A stretch of DNA of 51,735 nt from Bacillota bacterium. Its GTDB lineage: Bacteria > Bacillota > Clostridia > Christensenellales > Pumilibacteraceae. This document shows, piece after piece, positions 32,191-41,189 of this stretch (positions are counted from its first letter, which is position 1; each line of letters opens with the position of its first letter). Under the pieces are notes generated by a model that ran no database searches, had not been told where the DNA came from, and worked only from the letters and a program-made list of their open reading frames with translations. The position numbers and the translations under genes were made by a program. The stretch lies in assembly GCA_009779975.1 (NCBI GenBank), contig WRAY01000016.1, forward strand, positions 1 through 51,735, written 5' to 3'.

Positions 32191-32275
32191 GCAAGCGTCG
32201 AGGTTTTAAACCTTTGTTGAGGTTTGTCGCAAATCAACCCTTGCGAGCAAGTTGCTTTGCTCCTATTATAAAAAA
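32191..32275 (+). repeat. Intergenic palindromic repeat, family A copy 2
   Basis: It shares the ordered words of 22710-22779 (GCAAGCGTCG, GGTTTTA, ACCTTT, GAGGTT, GTCGCAAA, CAACC, TTGCT, CTATTATAAAAA) with a short insertion. Internal dyads such as GAGCAAGTTGCTTTGCTC differ from copy 1, where GGTTTG/CAAACC takes their place, so the fold is kept while bases change. Confidence 0.6.
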
Positions 32276-32314
32276 TGAAAAATGTTGAAGTTTGAAACTT
32301 TAGCATTTTTTTGT

Positions 32315-32343
32315 TTGACAAAAAAAATTTGATATGATAAAAT
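32315..32343 (+). promoter_or_regulatory. ffh promoter predicting a leaderless mRNA
   Basis: TTGACA (32315-32320), 17 bases, TAAAAT (32338-32343). The usual start point 6-8 bases after the -10 falls at 32350-32351, while the ffh ATG is at 32352. No SD exists between them (AATTTCCT). Confidence 0.7.
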
Positions 32344-32351
32344 AATTTCCT

Positions 32352-33713
32352 ATGGGACTTTTTTCATCACTTGGTGATAAACTAAATCATGTTTTTTCGA
32401 AACTCAAATCTCGCGGCACTTTGACAGAACATGAAATTAAACAAGCCATGCGCGAAATACGCATCGCCTTACTTGAGGCTGATGTCAATTTTAATGTTGT
32501 CAAAGACTTTGTTGCCCGCATTAGCGAAAAGGCAGTCGGCGAAGATATTATCAAGAGTTTGACCCCGGGTCAGCAAGTTATTAAGGTTGTTAACGATGAG
32601 TTAGTTGCACTGCTCGGCACGACAAATGCAAAGTTGGAAGTTTCGCCAAAACCGCCGACAGTAATAATGATGTGTGGACTTCAAGGTGCGGGGAAGACAA
32701 CGATGTGCGGAAAACTCGCACAGTTCTTAACAAAACAAGGAAAAAAACCGCTTTTAGTTGCTTGTGATATTTATCGCCCTGCTGCAATTAATCAATTGAA
32801 AGTTGTCGGCAAAAGCGTCAACACTGAAGTTTTTGAAAAAGGGACAAACCGACCTGACAAGACCGCAAAAGAAGCAATTGATCATGCGGTTTCAAAAGGC
32901 TATGATACTGTAATCATCGACACAGCAGGACGGCTTCATATTAATGACGAGTTAATGAAAGAGTTAGAAGCGGTCAAAAAAATCACCAATCCGACTGAAA
33001 TACTTCTTGTTGTTGACTCAATGACAGGTCAGGATGCAGTAACGGCTGCAACTTCTTTTAATGCAAGGCTTGATTTAACGGGCGTTATCTTGACCAAATT
33101 AGACGGCGACACCAGAGGCGGTGCAGCGCTTTCAATTAGAGCGGTCACAGGAAAGCCGATAAAATTTTCCGGTGTTGGCGAAAAAATGGGAGACATTGAG
33201 CCGTTTTATCCCGACAGAATGGCATCAAGAATACTCGGAATGGGCGATGTTTTGACGCTTATCGAAAAGGCTCAAAGTGCTGTCACGGAAGAAGAAGTCA
33301 AAAAAATGGAAGAGAGACTTCTTGCCAATAAGTTCACATTTGATGATTATCTTGTTCAAATGAAGTCACTTAAAAAAATGGGGAATTTAGAAGAAATTGC
33401 CCAAATGATACCCGGTATGTCCTCGCAATTAAAAGGTGCAAAACTTGATGATAATGTCATGGCAAAAAATCAAGCAATAATTCAATCAATGACGCCAAAA
33501 GAAAGAGCAAATCCTGACCTAATAAAATCCTCAAGAAGAAAAAGAATTGCATCAGGGTCGGGAACAAGCGTTCAAGAAGTCAATCAACTTCTAAAGCAAT
33601 TTGTCCAAATCCGTGATATGATGAAAAGTTTCAACAAAAAAGGTGCAAAAGGAATGCAAGGTATGCCTCAAATGAAACAAATGGTCAGACAAAAACAAAG
33701 ATTTAAATTCTAG
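32352..33713 (+). CDS. ffh: Signal recognition particle protein Ffh
   Basis: 453 residues. N domain (MGLFSSLGDKLNHVFSKLKSRGTLTEHEIKQAMREIRIALLEADVNFNVVKDF), G domain with G1 GLQGAGKTTMCGKLA, CDIYRPAAINQL, IDTAGR and TKLDGDTRGGAALS, and a Met-rich M domain (from about 300) ending MQGMPQMKQMVRQKQRFKF. It binds SRP RNA and signal peptides for co-translational export. No ftsY/ylxM neighbour. The mRNA appears to begin at or within two bases of the start codon. Confidence 0.96.
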   Translation: MGLFSSLGDKLNHVFSKLKSRGTLTEHEIKQAMREIRIALLEADVNFNVVKDFVARISEKAVGEDIIKSLTPGQQVIKVVNDELVALLGTTNAKLEVSPKPPTVIMMCGLQGAGKTTMCGKLAQFLTKQGKKPLLVACDIYRPAAINQLKVVGKSVNTEVFEKGTNRPDKTAKEAIDHAVSKGYDTVIIDTAGRLHINDELMKELEAVKKITNPTEILLVVDSMTGQDAVTAATSFNARLDLTGVILTKLDGDTRGGAALSIRAVTGKPIKFSGVGEKMGDIEPFYPDRMASRILGMGDVLTLIEKAQSAVTEEEVKKMEERLLANKFTFDDYLVQMKSLKKMGNLEEIAQMIPGMSSQLKGAKLDDNVMAKNQAIIQSMTPKERANPDLIKSSRRKRIASGSGTSVQEVNQLLKQFVQIRDMMKSFNKKGAKGMQGMPQMKQMVRQKQRFKF

Positions 33714-33768
33714 TAAAAATGACAAAAGAGAAATTTAATTTAAAAAAACAACATATTATAAAAAAACC

Positions 33769-36375
33769 ATGACTAAGCAAAAGATTAACTATCAAAAAAT
33801 TACGCCGATGATGAAGCAATATTTGGATTTGAAGGAAAGCCATGAAGATGCGCTTTTATTCTTTCGGCTTGGTGATTTTTATGAAATGTTTTTTGAAGAT
33901 GCTGAAACGGTTTCAAGAGAGTTGGATTTAGTTTTGACAGGACGTGATTGCGGACTTGATGAAAGAGCACCGATGTGCGGAGTGCCGCACCATGCGGTTG
34001 ACAACTATATTGCGAAGTTGATTGACAAAGGCTATCGGGTGGCAATTGCAGAGCAAACAAGTGAGGCAGGTCCTGGGGTAAAATTAGTTGAGAGAGATGT
34101 TGTTCGGATTGTGACACCGGGAACAATAACCGACACCAACATGCTTGATGAGAGTGAGAATAATTTTTTAGCAAGCGTTTATTATGAGGACAGTGCAGTC
34201 GGTATTGCATGGACGGATATAACGACAGGAGAGATGAACTATGCTGAATTTCATTCGCCGTTTTCTCAAAAACTAAATGATGTTTTGTCAAGAATTAAGC
34301 CGAGAGAAGTTATTTGCAACAATGAAATGCTCTCAGTCAGCGTTGAGTTATCTGTTGTCAAATTTGGTTCCGTCTGTCCTTTTTCTCTTTTTAATGATGA
34401 AGAGTTTGTCTATGAAAAAGCATTCAATAATATTATGCTTTTAAAAGAGACATCCAGACATGATTTGAAAGACAAAAAATTAGCAGCAAGTGCGCTAGGG
34501 GCATTAATTTCTTATATCAACAAAACACAAAAACGAGTTCTGGATCATTTGAATACGGCAAAAGATGACAACGCAAACAAATGCCTTGAACTTGATGGTA
34601 TCGCAACTAAAACTTTAGAACTTCTTGAAAATTTATCAGATGGTAAAAAGAGAGGAAGTCTTTTGTGGCTCATCGACAAAACTCTTACTCCCATGGGTAA
34701 ACGCTACATAAAAGGTCAGATAGTTCGTCCGCTAATGTGTCAAAAAAGTATTAACGACAGACTTGACGGAGTTGAGGCATTAACAGACAACATTTTAAGA
34801 GATAAACTTGAGAGTCACCTAAAAAATATTTTCGACATTGAAAGACTTAGCAGTAAAGTATCTAATGGAACTATCGGTCCAAGAGAATTGCTTAGTTTGA
34901 ATGTTTCGCTTAGTGAGTTGAAAAATTTAAAAACTATTCTGCTTGGTGTAAACACAAAAATTCTCTCATCAATTGCTTCATCTCTTCATGATTTCAAAAA
35001 TGAGACAGTTCTTATCAATTCAAGCATAGACAACGAGTGTCCAAATAAATTGTCACTTGGGCGAGTTATTAAAAAAGGTTTTGACAAAGAATTAGATGAG
35101 TTCGTGGCGCTTCGTGACAATATTGCAAGTCATCTTGCTGAGTTAGAATTGAAAGAAAGAGCGGAGACCGGCATTAAAACACTAAAAATCGGCTATACAA
35201 GAGTATACGGATATTTTATTGAAGTTTCAAAAAGTTATTTAAATTTAGTTCCTTATCGCTTTATCAGAAAACAAACTGTTGCAGGCGGCGAGAGATTTTT
35301 CACGGAAGAATTAAAAGAGTTGGAAGAAAAAATACTCTCGGCAAAAGACAAATCATCTCAAAGAGAGGAAGAGTTATATAACGGGGTAGTCAGTAAAATC
35401 AAGCAAAAATTAGACGAAATTCTATCTTCTGCAAGAGCGGTCGCACTCTTAGATTTCCTTTGCTCAAATGCACAAGTTGCAGTCGAATATAACTTCACTC
35501 GTCCAAAAATTGACGGAAAAATTCAGCATATCAAGATAAAAGAAGGGCGGCACGGAGTAATTGAAAGACTTTTAAAAAATGAGCATTTTGTTCCAAATGA
35601 CACCTTTTTAGACGATGGTGAAAACAAACTAAAACTGATAACAGGTCCTAATATGGCTGGAAAAAGCGTCTATATGCGGCAAGTTGCACTCATTGCAATA
35701 CTTTCTCATATGGGAAGTTTCGTTCCTGCAAATGAATGTGAAATGTGCATAATCGATAGAATTTTCACAAGGGTCGGTGCTCATGATGATTTTTTGAGCG
35801 GACGGTCAACTTTTATGGTTGAGATGAGCGAGGTTGCAAATATTCTTTCTAGTGCAACGAACAAATCTTTAGTCATTCTTGACGAAGTTGGACGAGGCAC
35901 TTCAACTTATGACGGACTGTCAATTGCAAAATCAATACTTGAATACCTTTCAAAAAAATTAAAAGCAAAAGTCCTTTTCTCAACTCATTATCATGAATTA
36001 ACCGAACTAGAGGGAACGCTTAGCGGCATTAAAAACTACAAATTAACACTCAAGGAAGTTGGCAATCAAATTGTGTTCATGCGCAAATTAGCAAGAGGTG
36101 CATCAAATAAAAGTTTTGGAGTAGAAGTTGCCCGCCTTGCAGGACTGCCGCAAGATGTGACAAACCGTGCAAAAGAAATACTAATCGGGTTGGAAAACAG
36201 GGAAATGATGAGAATAGAGCAGGTGAGTTTTGAAGTAGTGGAAAATGCTGCAAAAGATGCTCTCGTTCGTCCAAAATCAGAAATCGAACGCATTCTAAAA
36301 GATATTAATCTTGACAATATGACCCCTCTTCAGGCTCTGGATATGTTATCTGATCTAAAATCAAAAATAAAATAA
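33769..36375 (+). CDS. mutS: DNA mismatch repair protein MutS
   Basis: 868 residues, full length. The N-terminal mismatch-binding domain has MMKQYLDLKESHEDALLFFRLGDFYEMFFEDA, with the conserved Phe-x-Glu as FYEMF. The connector, lever and clamp follow, and then the ATPase LITGPNMAGKSVYMRQVALIAILSHMGSFVPA, DEVGRGTSTYDGLSIA and FSTHYHELTEL. It recognises mispairs. No SD precedes the ATG; a TATTAT at 33754-33759 ten bases upstream raises the possibility of a second very short leader. No mutL follows, unlike many Bacillota. Confidence 0.96.
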   Translation: MTKQKINYQKITPMMKQYLDLKESHEDALLFFRLGDFYEMFFEDAETVSRELDLVLTGRDCGLDERAPMCGVPHHAVDNYIAKLIDKGYRVAIAEQTSEAGPGVKLVERDVVRIVTPGTITDTNMLDESENNFLASVYYEDSAVGIAWTDITTGEMNYAEFHSPFSQKLNDVLSRIKPREVICNNEMLSVSVELSVVKFGSVCPFSLFNDEEFVYEKAFNNIMLLKETSRHDLKDKKLAASALGALISYINKTQKRVLDHLNTAKDDNANKCLELDGIATKTLELLENLSDGKKRGSLLWLIDKTLTPMGKRYIKGQIVRPLMCQKSINDRLDGVEALTDNILRDKLESHLKNIFDIERLSSKVSNGTIGPRELLSLNVSLSELKNLKTILLGVNTKILSSIASSLHDFKNETVLINSSIDNECPNKLSLGRVIKKGFDKELDEFVALRDNIASHLAELELKERAETGIKTLKIGYTRVYGYFIEVSKSYLNLVPYRFIRKQTVAGGERFFTEELKELEEKILSAKDKSSQREEELYNGVVSKIKQKLDEILSSARAVALLDFLCSNAQVAVEYNFTRPKIDGKIQHIKIKEGRHGVIERLLKNEHFVPNDTFLDDGENKLKLITGPNMAGKSVYMRQVALIAILSHMGSFVPANECEMCIIDRIFTRVGAHDDFLSGRSTFMVEMSEVANILSSATNKSLVILDEVGRGTSTYDGLSIAKSILEYLSKKLKAKVLFSTHYHELTELEGTLSGIKNYKLTLKEVGNQIVFMRKLARGASNKSFGVEVARLAGLPQDVTNRAKEILIGLENREMMRIEQVSFEVVENAAKDALVRPKSEIERILKDINLDNMTPLQALDMLSDLKSKIK

Positions 36376-36438
36376 CTTAATAACAATTATGCATTATGAA
36401 TTGTGCATTCTGCAAAAAAGGAGGGTAAAGGAGGGTAA

Positions 36439-37170
36439 ATGATAGAGATTGAAAATTTAACAAAAAAATACGACAAGTTTGTGGCTATTGAGAATTTGTT
36501 TCTCAAAATTCCAGCGGGAAGTATTTTTGGGCTTGTTGGCATAAATGGTGCTGGAAAGTCCACTCTTTTGCGTATTTTGGCGGGTGTATTTCGTTCAGAC
36601 GAGGGAAGCGTTAAAATAGACGGCGAAGAAATTTTTGAAAATGAAAAGAAGAAAAGAGAGATTTTATATTTACCGGATGAGCCTTTTTCAACACCGCTGA
36701 CGACAGGAAAAGATATAGTTGCTCGCTACAAAGTGTTTTATGACCTTGATGAAAATATATTAAGGCACTATCAAAGAGAATATAAGTTTAATTTATTAAC
36801 ACCCATGAGAAGCCTCTCAAAAGGAATGAAACGACAACTATTTGTTTCAATCGCTCTTTCATGCAGTCCCAAATACTTGTTTGTAGACGAGGTTTTTGAC
36901 GGACTTGACCCCAATGCAAGGAATGTTTTCAAAAAGGGAATAAAAGAATTAGTTGAAAGAACTGATTGCACAGTAATCGTTGCAAGTCATTCTTTAAAAG
37001 AATTAGAAGATATTTGCGACAGTTATGGTCTTATCGGTGGAAAAAAACTACTAAAAAGCGGCGACATCAAAGTTGAACAACATGATATACATAAATTTAA
37101 CATAGCATTCAAAAAACCTATTACAGAAAAAGAGTTGGAGTTAGAGTGCATTTCATTTGTTTCAAATTGA
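36439..37170 (+). CDS. ABC transporter ATP-binding protein
   Basis: 243 residues. Walker A GINGAGKST, Q-loop region LYLPDEPFS, signature SLSKGMKRQ (a degenerate LSGGQ), Walker B YLFVDEVFDGLD and switch His in VASHS. The family resembles YtrB/CcmA-type ATPases that pair with small ABC-2 permeases. The leader is unusual: a 10-base unit AAGGAGGGTA is duplicated in tandem (36418-36437) directly before the ATG, giving two SD sites. It overlaps the next gene by 14 bases. Confidence 0.85.
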   Translation: MIEIENLTKKYDKFVAIENLFLKIPAGSIFGLVGINGAGKSTLLRILAGVFRSDEGSVKIDGEEIFENEKKKREILYLPDEPFSTPLTTGKDIVARYKVFYDLDENILRHYQREYKFNLLTPMRSLSKGMKRQLFVSIALSCSPKYLFVDEVFDGLDPNARNVFKKGIKELVERTDCTVIVASHSLKELEDICDSYGLIGGKKLLKSGDIKVEQHDIHKFNIAFKKPITEKELELECISFVSN

Positions 37171-37774
37171 CGGACTTGTTTTTGTGGCATTTTGGAGTTG
37201 TGCTTTTTTCATGCTTTTTCTAATGATACACAATATGGTGCCATTGAGAAGACATTATGGATATGACCCTTGGAGCGGACATTCTTGGTATTGGTATGCT
37301 CGTCCATCAACCCCTGCACTAGAAGCATATCTTTGGTTTTCAGTTTCGCCTTTGATAGGGTTGTTTGTCAGGCAAAATAACGCAATCAGAGGAGAAAGTA
37401 ACTTTTGGGGTTGGGAATATTGGTGGGTAGGCATTATTGTTTTGACAGTTCTCGGGATTTTGGCATGGGTAGGGTTGATTTTGCTCTCCAAAAAAGAAAA
37501 GGCGGAGAATGTTGACCAAGTTTCAAATAGTTGGTTTGGCTACAAAACATTAATACCATATTTCATTGCAGTGGGGCTTGGGGCAAGTGGAGCAACTATA
37601 TGGCATAATGATTTTACAACGGCTTTAATACTAGGCTCAATAATAGTAGTTTCAGCATTTGCTTTTTATATACTCTACAGACGAACCATAAAACTAAAAC
37701 TACAAGACATATTATCCATGGTCGGGGCTTTTACGATAGGAATACCACTAATGATAACTGTTTGGCTTGTGTGA
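37157..37774 (+). CDS. Multi-pass membrane protein, probable partner of the preceding ABC ATPase
   Basis: 205 residues with about five or six membrane helices (at roughly 6-28, 55-72, 92-115, 130-150, 152-175 and 182-203) and a Trp-rich loop (DPWSGHSWYWYARPS). I recognise no permease family signature. The 14-base overlap with the ATPase gene argues that the two form one transporter. Confidence 0.6.
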   Translation: MFQIDGLVFVAFWSCAFFMLFLMIHNMVPLRRHYGYDPWSGHSWYWYARPSTPALEAYLWFSVSPLIGLFVRQNNAIRGESNFWGWEYWWVGIIVLTVLGILAWVGLILLSKKEKAENVDQVSNSWFGYKTLIPYFIAVGLGASGATIWHNDFTTALILGSIIVVSAFAFYILYRRTIKLKLQDILSMVGAFTIGIPLMITVWLV

Positions 37775-37796
37775 TGGGGATATGGAAAAATAAATA

Positions 37797-37902
37797 TGTA
37801 GGGATGGAATCTCCCGCCTGTTGCTTGGCTTGCAATCCAACACGGGCTCGCGATGCTCACCCCTACGGGAGAGTGCTTGCAGGGGTGAGCATCGCGAGCC
37901 CG
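37797..37902. repeat. Intergenic palindromic repeat, family B copy 2, with 22-bp perfect arms
   Basis: Arms 37843-37864 and 37881-37902 (AGGGGTGAGCATCGCGAGCC plus CG) are perfect complements around a 16-base loop. A further TGTAGGGA and CCCGCCTGTTG stand to the left. The right arm nearly matches 47716-47737. It fills the gap between the membrane protein and iorA; the remaining bases to 37968 show nothing else. Confidence 0.65.
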
Positions 37903-37987
37903 AATAAAATTTATCAACAATTGTGCATTGAAAATCTAGTATCCATTGAAATTAAAAAAATCCAACAAAAGGAGATAAAATAAAATA

Positions 37988-39787
37988 ATGACAAAACGAT
38001 TACTAACAGGCAATGAAGCGATTGCCTATGGGGCATGGGAGGCAGGAGTAGACTTTGCCTCGGCATATCCGGGAACGCCGAGTTCCGAGATATTGGCGAA
38101 TATTGCTAAATTCAAAGATATCCGCAGTGAATGGGCGCCCAATGAAAAGGTTTCGCTAGAGGCTGCTATCGGGGCATCGATTGCGGGTGTTAGAAGTATT
38201 TGTGCAATGAAGCATGTCGGTGTGAATGTTGCGGCAGATCCATTGTTCACATTCTCATATATGGGGGTGAACGGCGGAATGGTGCTTATTTCTGCTGACG
38301 AGCCGGGACAGCATTCAAGTCAAAATGAGCAGGACAATCGTTGGTATGCGGTGAGTGCAAAATTACCTATGTTTGAGCCTTCTAACTCTCAAGAATGCCG
38401 TGATATGCTTTTTGCGTCTTATGAGTTAAGCGAGAAATATGATGCGCCGGTTTTAATGAGATTAACTACTAGAATTTGCCATTCAAAGAGTATTGTTGAA
38501 TGCGGAGACAGAAAAACTGTCCCTGCAAAGCCATACAAAAAGGATGTTCAAAAGAACTTGATGGTGCCTCAAATGGCAAGACAGAGAAGGGTTGTTGTTG
38601 AAAAACGCATGAACGATTTGGCGGAGTATAGCGAAAACAATCCGTTTAATTACATTGAAAAAGCCACTGTAAAAACCAAAAAAGGCGAAAGAGTAGGGGT
38701 TCTTGCATCAGGAACTTGCTATCATTTTGCGAAGGAAGTTTTTGGCGATGCCGTTGCGTTTTTAAAACTTGGCTACACTAATCCGCTTCCAAACAACCTG
38801 CTTGACAAATTCATGAAAGAGGTGGACACACTCTACATAGTCGAAGAAAACGACCCATACTTAGAAAATTGGGTAAAAGCGAGAGGCTACAAATGCAAAG
38901 GAAAAGACACTTTCCCGCCATATGGTGAAATGACAGCGGATGTTCTTCGAGGGGCATTAACTGGAAAACAACTTCCTCAAATTGATTATGACAAAAGTTT
39001 ATTAGTGCCTCGTCCTCCGACACTATGTGCCGGCTGTCCTCACAGAGGCTTTTTCTATGAGTTGTCAAAACGCAAAAAGATTGCAATTTCCGGAGACATC
39101 GGTTGCTACACTTTGGGTTTTGCACCGCCATATAACGCAATGGACACATGCCTATGCATGGGTGGAGCATTCAGCGTTGCTCACGGCATGCAACTAGCCT
39201 TTGATAAAAGCGGTCAAGACATCAGAGCAATCGGTATTTTGGGCGACAGCACATTCCTGCACACAGGCATAAACTCATTGATGGATATTGCCTATAACGG
39301 AAGCAAAGCAATCAGTGTTATTTTAGATAATCGCATAACAGGAATGACAGGACATCAGGAAAACCCGGGTTCTGGAAAAACATTAAGCGGAGAGGTGACA
39401 CCAATAATCAATCTTAAAGAAGTTGTCAAATCATTCGGTTTTAAGCACATTTTTGAAATTGACCCTAATGACTTAAAAGCAGTCAAAAAGGCGCTTGACG
39501 ATGCTCTGGCGCTCGACGAAGCATCTGTCATAATCACAGTCTGGCCATGCCCCTTAAAAAGAATGGACAAAGCGGAAAGAGAACAATACGGCAACCCATT
39601 CACAACTAAAGTTAAAGTCGATGAGTCAAAATGTATTAGTTGTAAACTATGCATAAGATGCGGCTGTCCGGCATTAAGTATGAACAGAAAAACTAACAAA
39701 GCAGAAGTAGACTTCCCGCAATGCGTAGGCTGCGATGTCTGTGTTCAAATCTGTCCTAAAAAAGCAATCGAAAAGGAGACGAAATAA
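37988..39787 (+). CDS. iorA: Indolepyruvate:ferredoxin oxidoreductase, alpha subunit
   Basis: 599 residues. N-terminal pyrimidine/core domain (GNEAIAYGAWEAGVDFASAYPGTPSSEILANIAKF), then the ThDP domain (CAGCPHRGFFYELSKRKKIAISGDIGCYTLGFAPPYNAMDTCLCMGGAFSVAHGM, GDSTFLHTGINSLMDIAYN). The C-terminal ferredoxin domain has two 4Fe-4S motifs, CISCKLCIRCGCP (slightly irregular) and CVGCDVCVQICP. With IorB it oxidises aryl-pyruvates from aromatic amino acids to aryl-acetyl-CoA and reduces ferredoxin, a mark of anaerobic amino-acid fermentation. SD AAAGGAG upstream; two bases separate it from iorB. Confidence 0.93.
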   Translation: MTKRLLTGNEAIAYGAWEAGVDFASAYPGTPSSEILANIAKFKDIRSEWAPNEKVSLEAAIGASIAGVRSICAMKHVGVNVAADPLFTFSYMGVNGGMVLISADEPGQHSSQNEQDNRWYAVSAKLPMFEPSNSQECRDMLFASYELSEKYDAPVLMRLTTRICHSKSIVECGDRKTVPAKPYKKDVQKNLMVPQMARQRRVVVEKRMNDLAEYSENNPFNYIEKATVKTKKGERVGVLASGTCYHFAKEVFGDAVAFLKLGYTNPLPNNLLDKFMKEVDTLYIVEENDPYLENWVKARGYKCKGKDTFPPYGEMTADVLRGALTGKQLPQIDYDKSLLVPRPPTLCAGCPHRGFFYELSKRKKIAISGDIGCYTLGFAPPYNAMDTCLCMGGAFSVAHGMQLAFDKSGQDIRAIGILGDSTFLHTGINSLMDIAYNGSKAISVILDNRITGMTGHQENPGSGKTLSGEVTPIINLKEVVKSFGFKHIFEIDPNDLKAVKKALDDALALDEASVIITVWPCPLKRMDKAEREQYGNPFTTKVKVDESKCISCKLCIRCGCPALSMNRKTNKAEVDFPQCVGCDVCVQICPKKAIEKETK

Positions 39788-39789
39788 TC

Positions 39790-40374
39790 ATGAAAAACGA
39801 AAAAACAAAAAGCATTTTATTAGTAGGTGTCGGGGGACAGGGAACAATACTTGCAAGCAAATTATTAACAATCGGGCTTATGCAAAGCGGATTTGATGTT
39901 AAAATGAGCGAAATTCATGGCATGAGCCAACGAGGCGGCTCGGTTTCTTCTCAAGTCAGATACGGTGAGAAAGTGCAATCACCGGTTATTGAATTGGGCG
40001 GAGCGGACATTTTGGTGTCGTTTGAAAAAATGGAAGGACTAAGATGGCTTGAATATCTTAGACCCGACGGCGAAGTTGTTATCAACGACTATCAAATTAA
40101 CCCGATGCCTGTTGTTAGCGGTGTTGCTGATTATTCAGATAAAATTTTGGACGAATTGAAGTCAAAAGCAAAAAATATCATGATAGTTGATGCATTCAAA
40201 GCGGCGGTTGAACTCGGTAACCCAAAAGTAATGAATATAGTTCTTCTAGGTTCGCTAGTCAAAAAGATGAAACTAGAGGGCATGAACTGGAAAGAAATCA
40301 TTGAAAAAGAAGTCAAAAAAGATTTTGTTGAACTAAATCAAAAAGCCTTTGAGATGGGATTGAAATTAGTTTAA
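39790..40374 (+). CDS. iorB: Indolepyruvate:ferredoxin oxidoreductase, beta subunit
   Basis: 194 residues: the gamma-type domain of 2-oxoacid oxidoreductases with ILLVGVGGQGTILASKLLTIGLMQSGFDVKMSEIHGMSQRGGSVSSQVRYGEKVQSPVI, the CoA/core signature. It forms the heteromer with IorA encoded two bases upstream. No separate regulatory site visible. Confidence 0.92.
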   Translation: MKNEKTKSILLVGVGGQGTILASKLLTIGLMQSGFDVKMSEIHGMSQRGGSVSSQVRYGEKVQSPVIELGGADILVSFEKMEGLRWLEYLRPDGEVVINDYQINPMPVVSGVADYSDKILDELKSKAKNIMIVDAFKAAVELGNPKVMNIVLLGSLVKKMKLEGMNWKEIIEKEVKKDFVELNQKAFEMGLKLV

Positions 40375-40415
40375 AAAAATAATTAAACATAAAAATATGA
40401 TTGAGGATAAATCAA

Positions 40416-41189
40416 ATGAAAAAAAATATTGAGTTTGAAGTTGAATATGTCAAACTTCTTAATGCTGAGGTTTTTGAGTTGAAACTCTCATCAAAAGAAA
40501 AACTGCCTGAAATTGGGGCGGGGCAATTTTTGATGTTAGACACACCCGACAAATCACAGATTTTGAAAAGACCGTTTGTTATCTACAAATGGGATGAAAA
40601 ATCTGTTACTCTTGGAATTGCTCTTGTTGGAAAAGGAACAAAAGAACTTTTCCAACTTAAAAAAGGAGACAAATTGTCGGCATTTTTACCGCTTGGAAAC
40701 GGTTGGAGCCACGCTTTAAAACCTCATCACAAAAAAATTGCTCTTGTCGGAAGCGGTATTGGCGGTGTTGCGATTCGTCCGATACTTCAAGAATGTCCGG
40801 ACAAAGAGTATCATGCATTTTGGGGGTTCAAAAGCAAAGACTGCATAATGTTTGAAAAAGAGTTTAAAAAATCAAACCTTAAAATCTCAACGGTTGACGG
40901 CTCAGCCGGTTTTAAAGGTTATGTCAATGAAATGTTTGATGAAGCGTTAAACTCTGGTTTTAAACCGGATGTGATTTTGGTTTGCGGCTCTCATGTGACT
41001 TGTCAAAAAATAAAAGAAGCAGCAATAAAACACGACATTGAATGTTATATGTCGGGTGAAGAAAGAATGGCTTGCGGTATCGGAGCGTGTTTGGTGTGTG
41101 TTTGTAAAGTTGATGTTAATGGAAAAGAACAAAATTTAAGGGTTTGTTTTGACGGACCGGTTTTTGACATAAGGAAGGTGACATTATAA
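40416..41189 (+). CDS. pyrK: Dihydroorotate dehydrogenase electron transfer subunit
   Basis: 257 residues from ATG 40416 (GAGG nine bases upstream; the frame opens at TTG 40401). Ferredoxin-reductase fold: FAD-binding RPFVIYKW with GIALVGKGTKELFQLKKGD, then NAD-binding IALVGSGIGGVAIRPI. The C-terminal 2Fe-2S loop CYMSGEERMACGIGACLVCVCKV, with the later Cys in LRVCFDGPVF, is specific for PyrK. It passes electrons from PyrD to NAD. ATG of pyrD overlaps its stop. Confidence 0.92.
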   Translation: MKKNIEFEVEYVKLLNAEVFELKLSSKEKLPEIGAGQFLMLDTPDKSQILKRPFVIYKWDEKSVTLGIALVGKGTKELFQLKKGDKLSAFLPLGNGWSHALKPHHKKIALVGSGIGGVAIRPILQECPDKEYHAFWGFKSKDCIMFEKEFKKSNLKISTVDGSAGFKGYVNEMFDEALNSGFKPDVILVCGSHVTCQKIKEAAIKHDIECYMSGEERMACGIGACLVCVCKVDVNGKEQNLRVCFDGPVFDIRKVTL

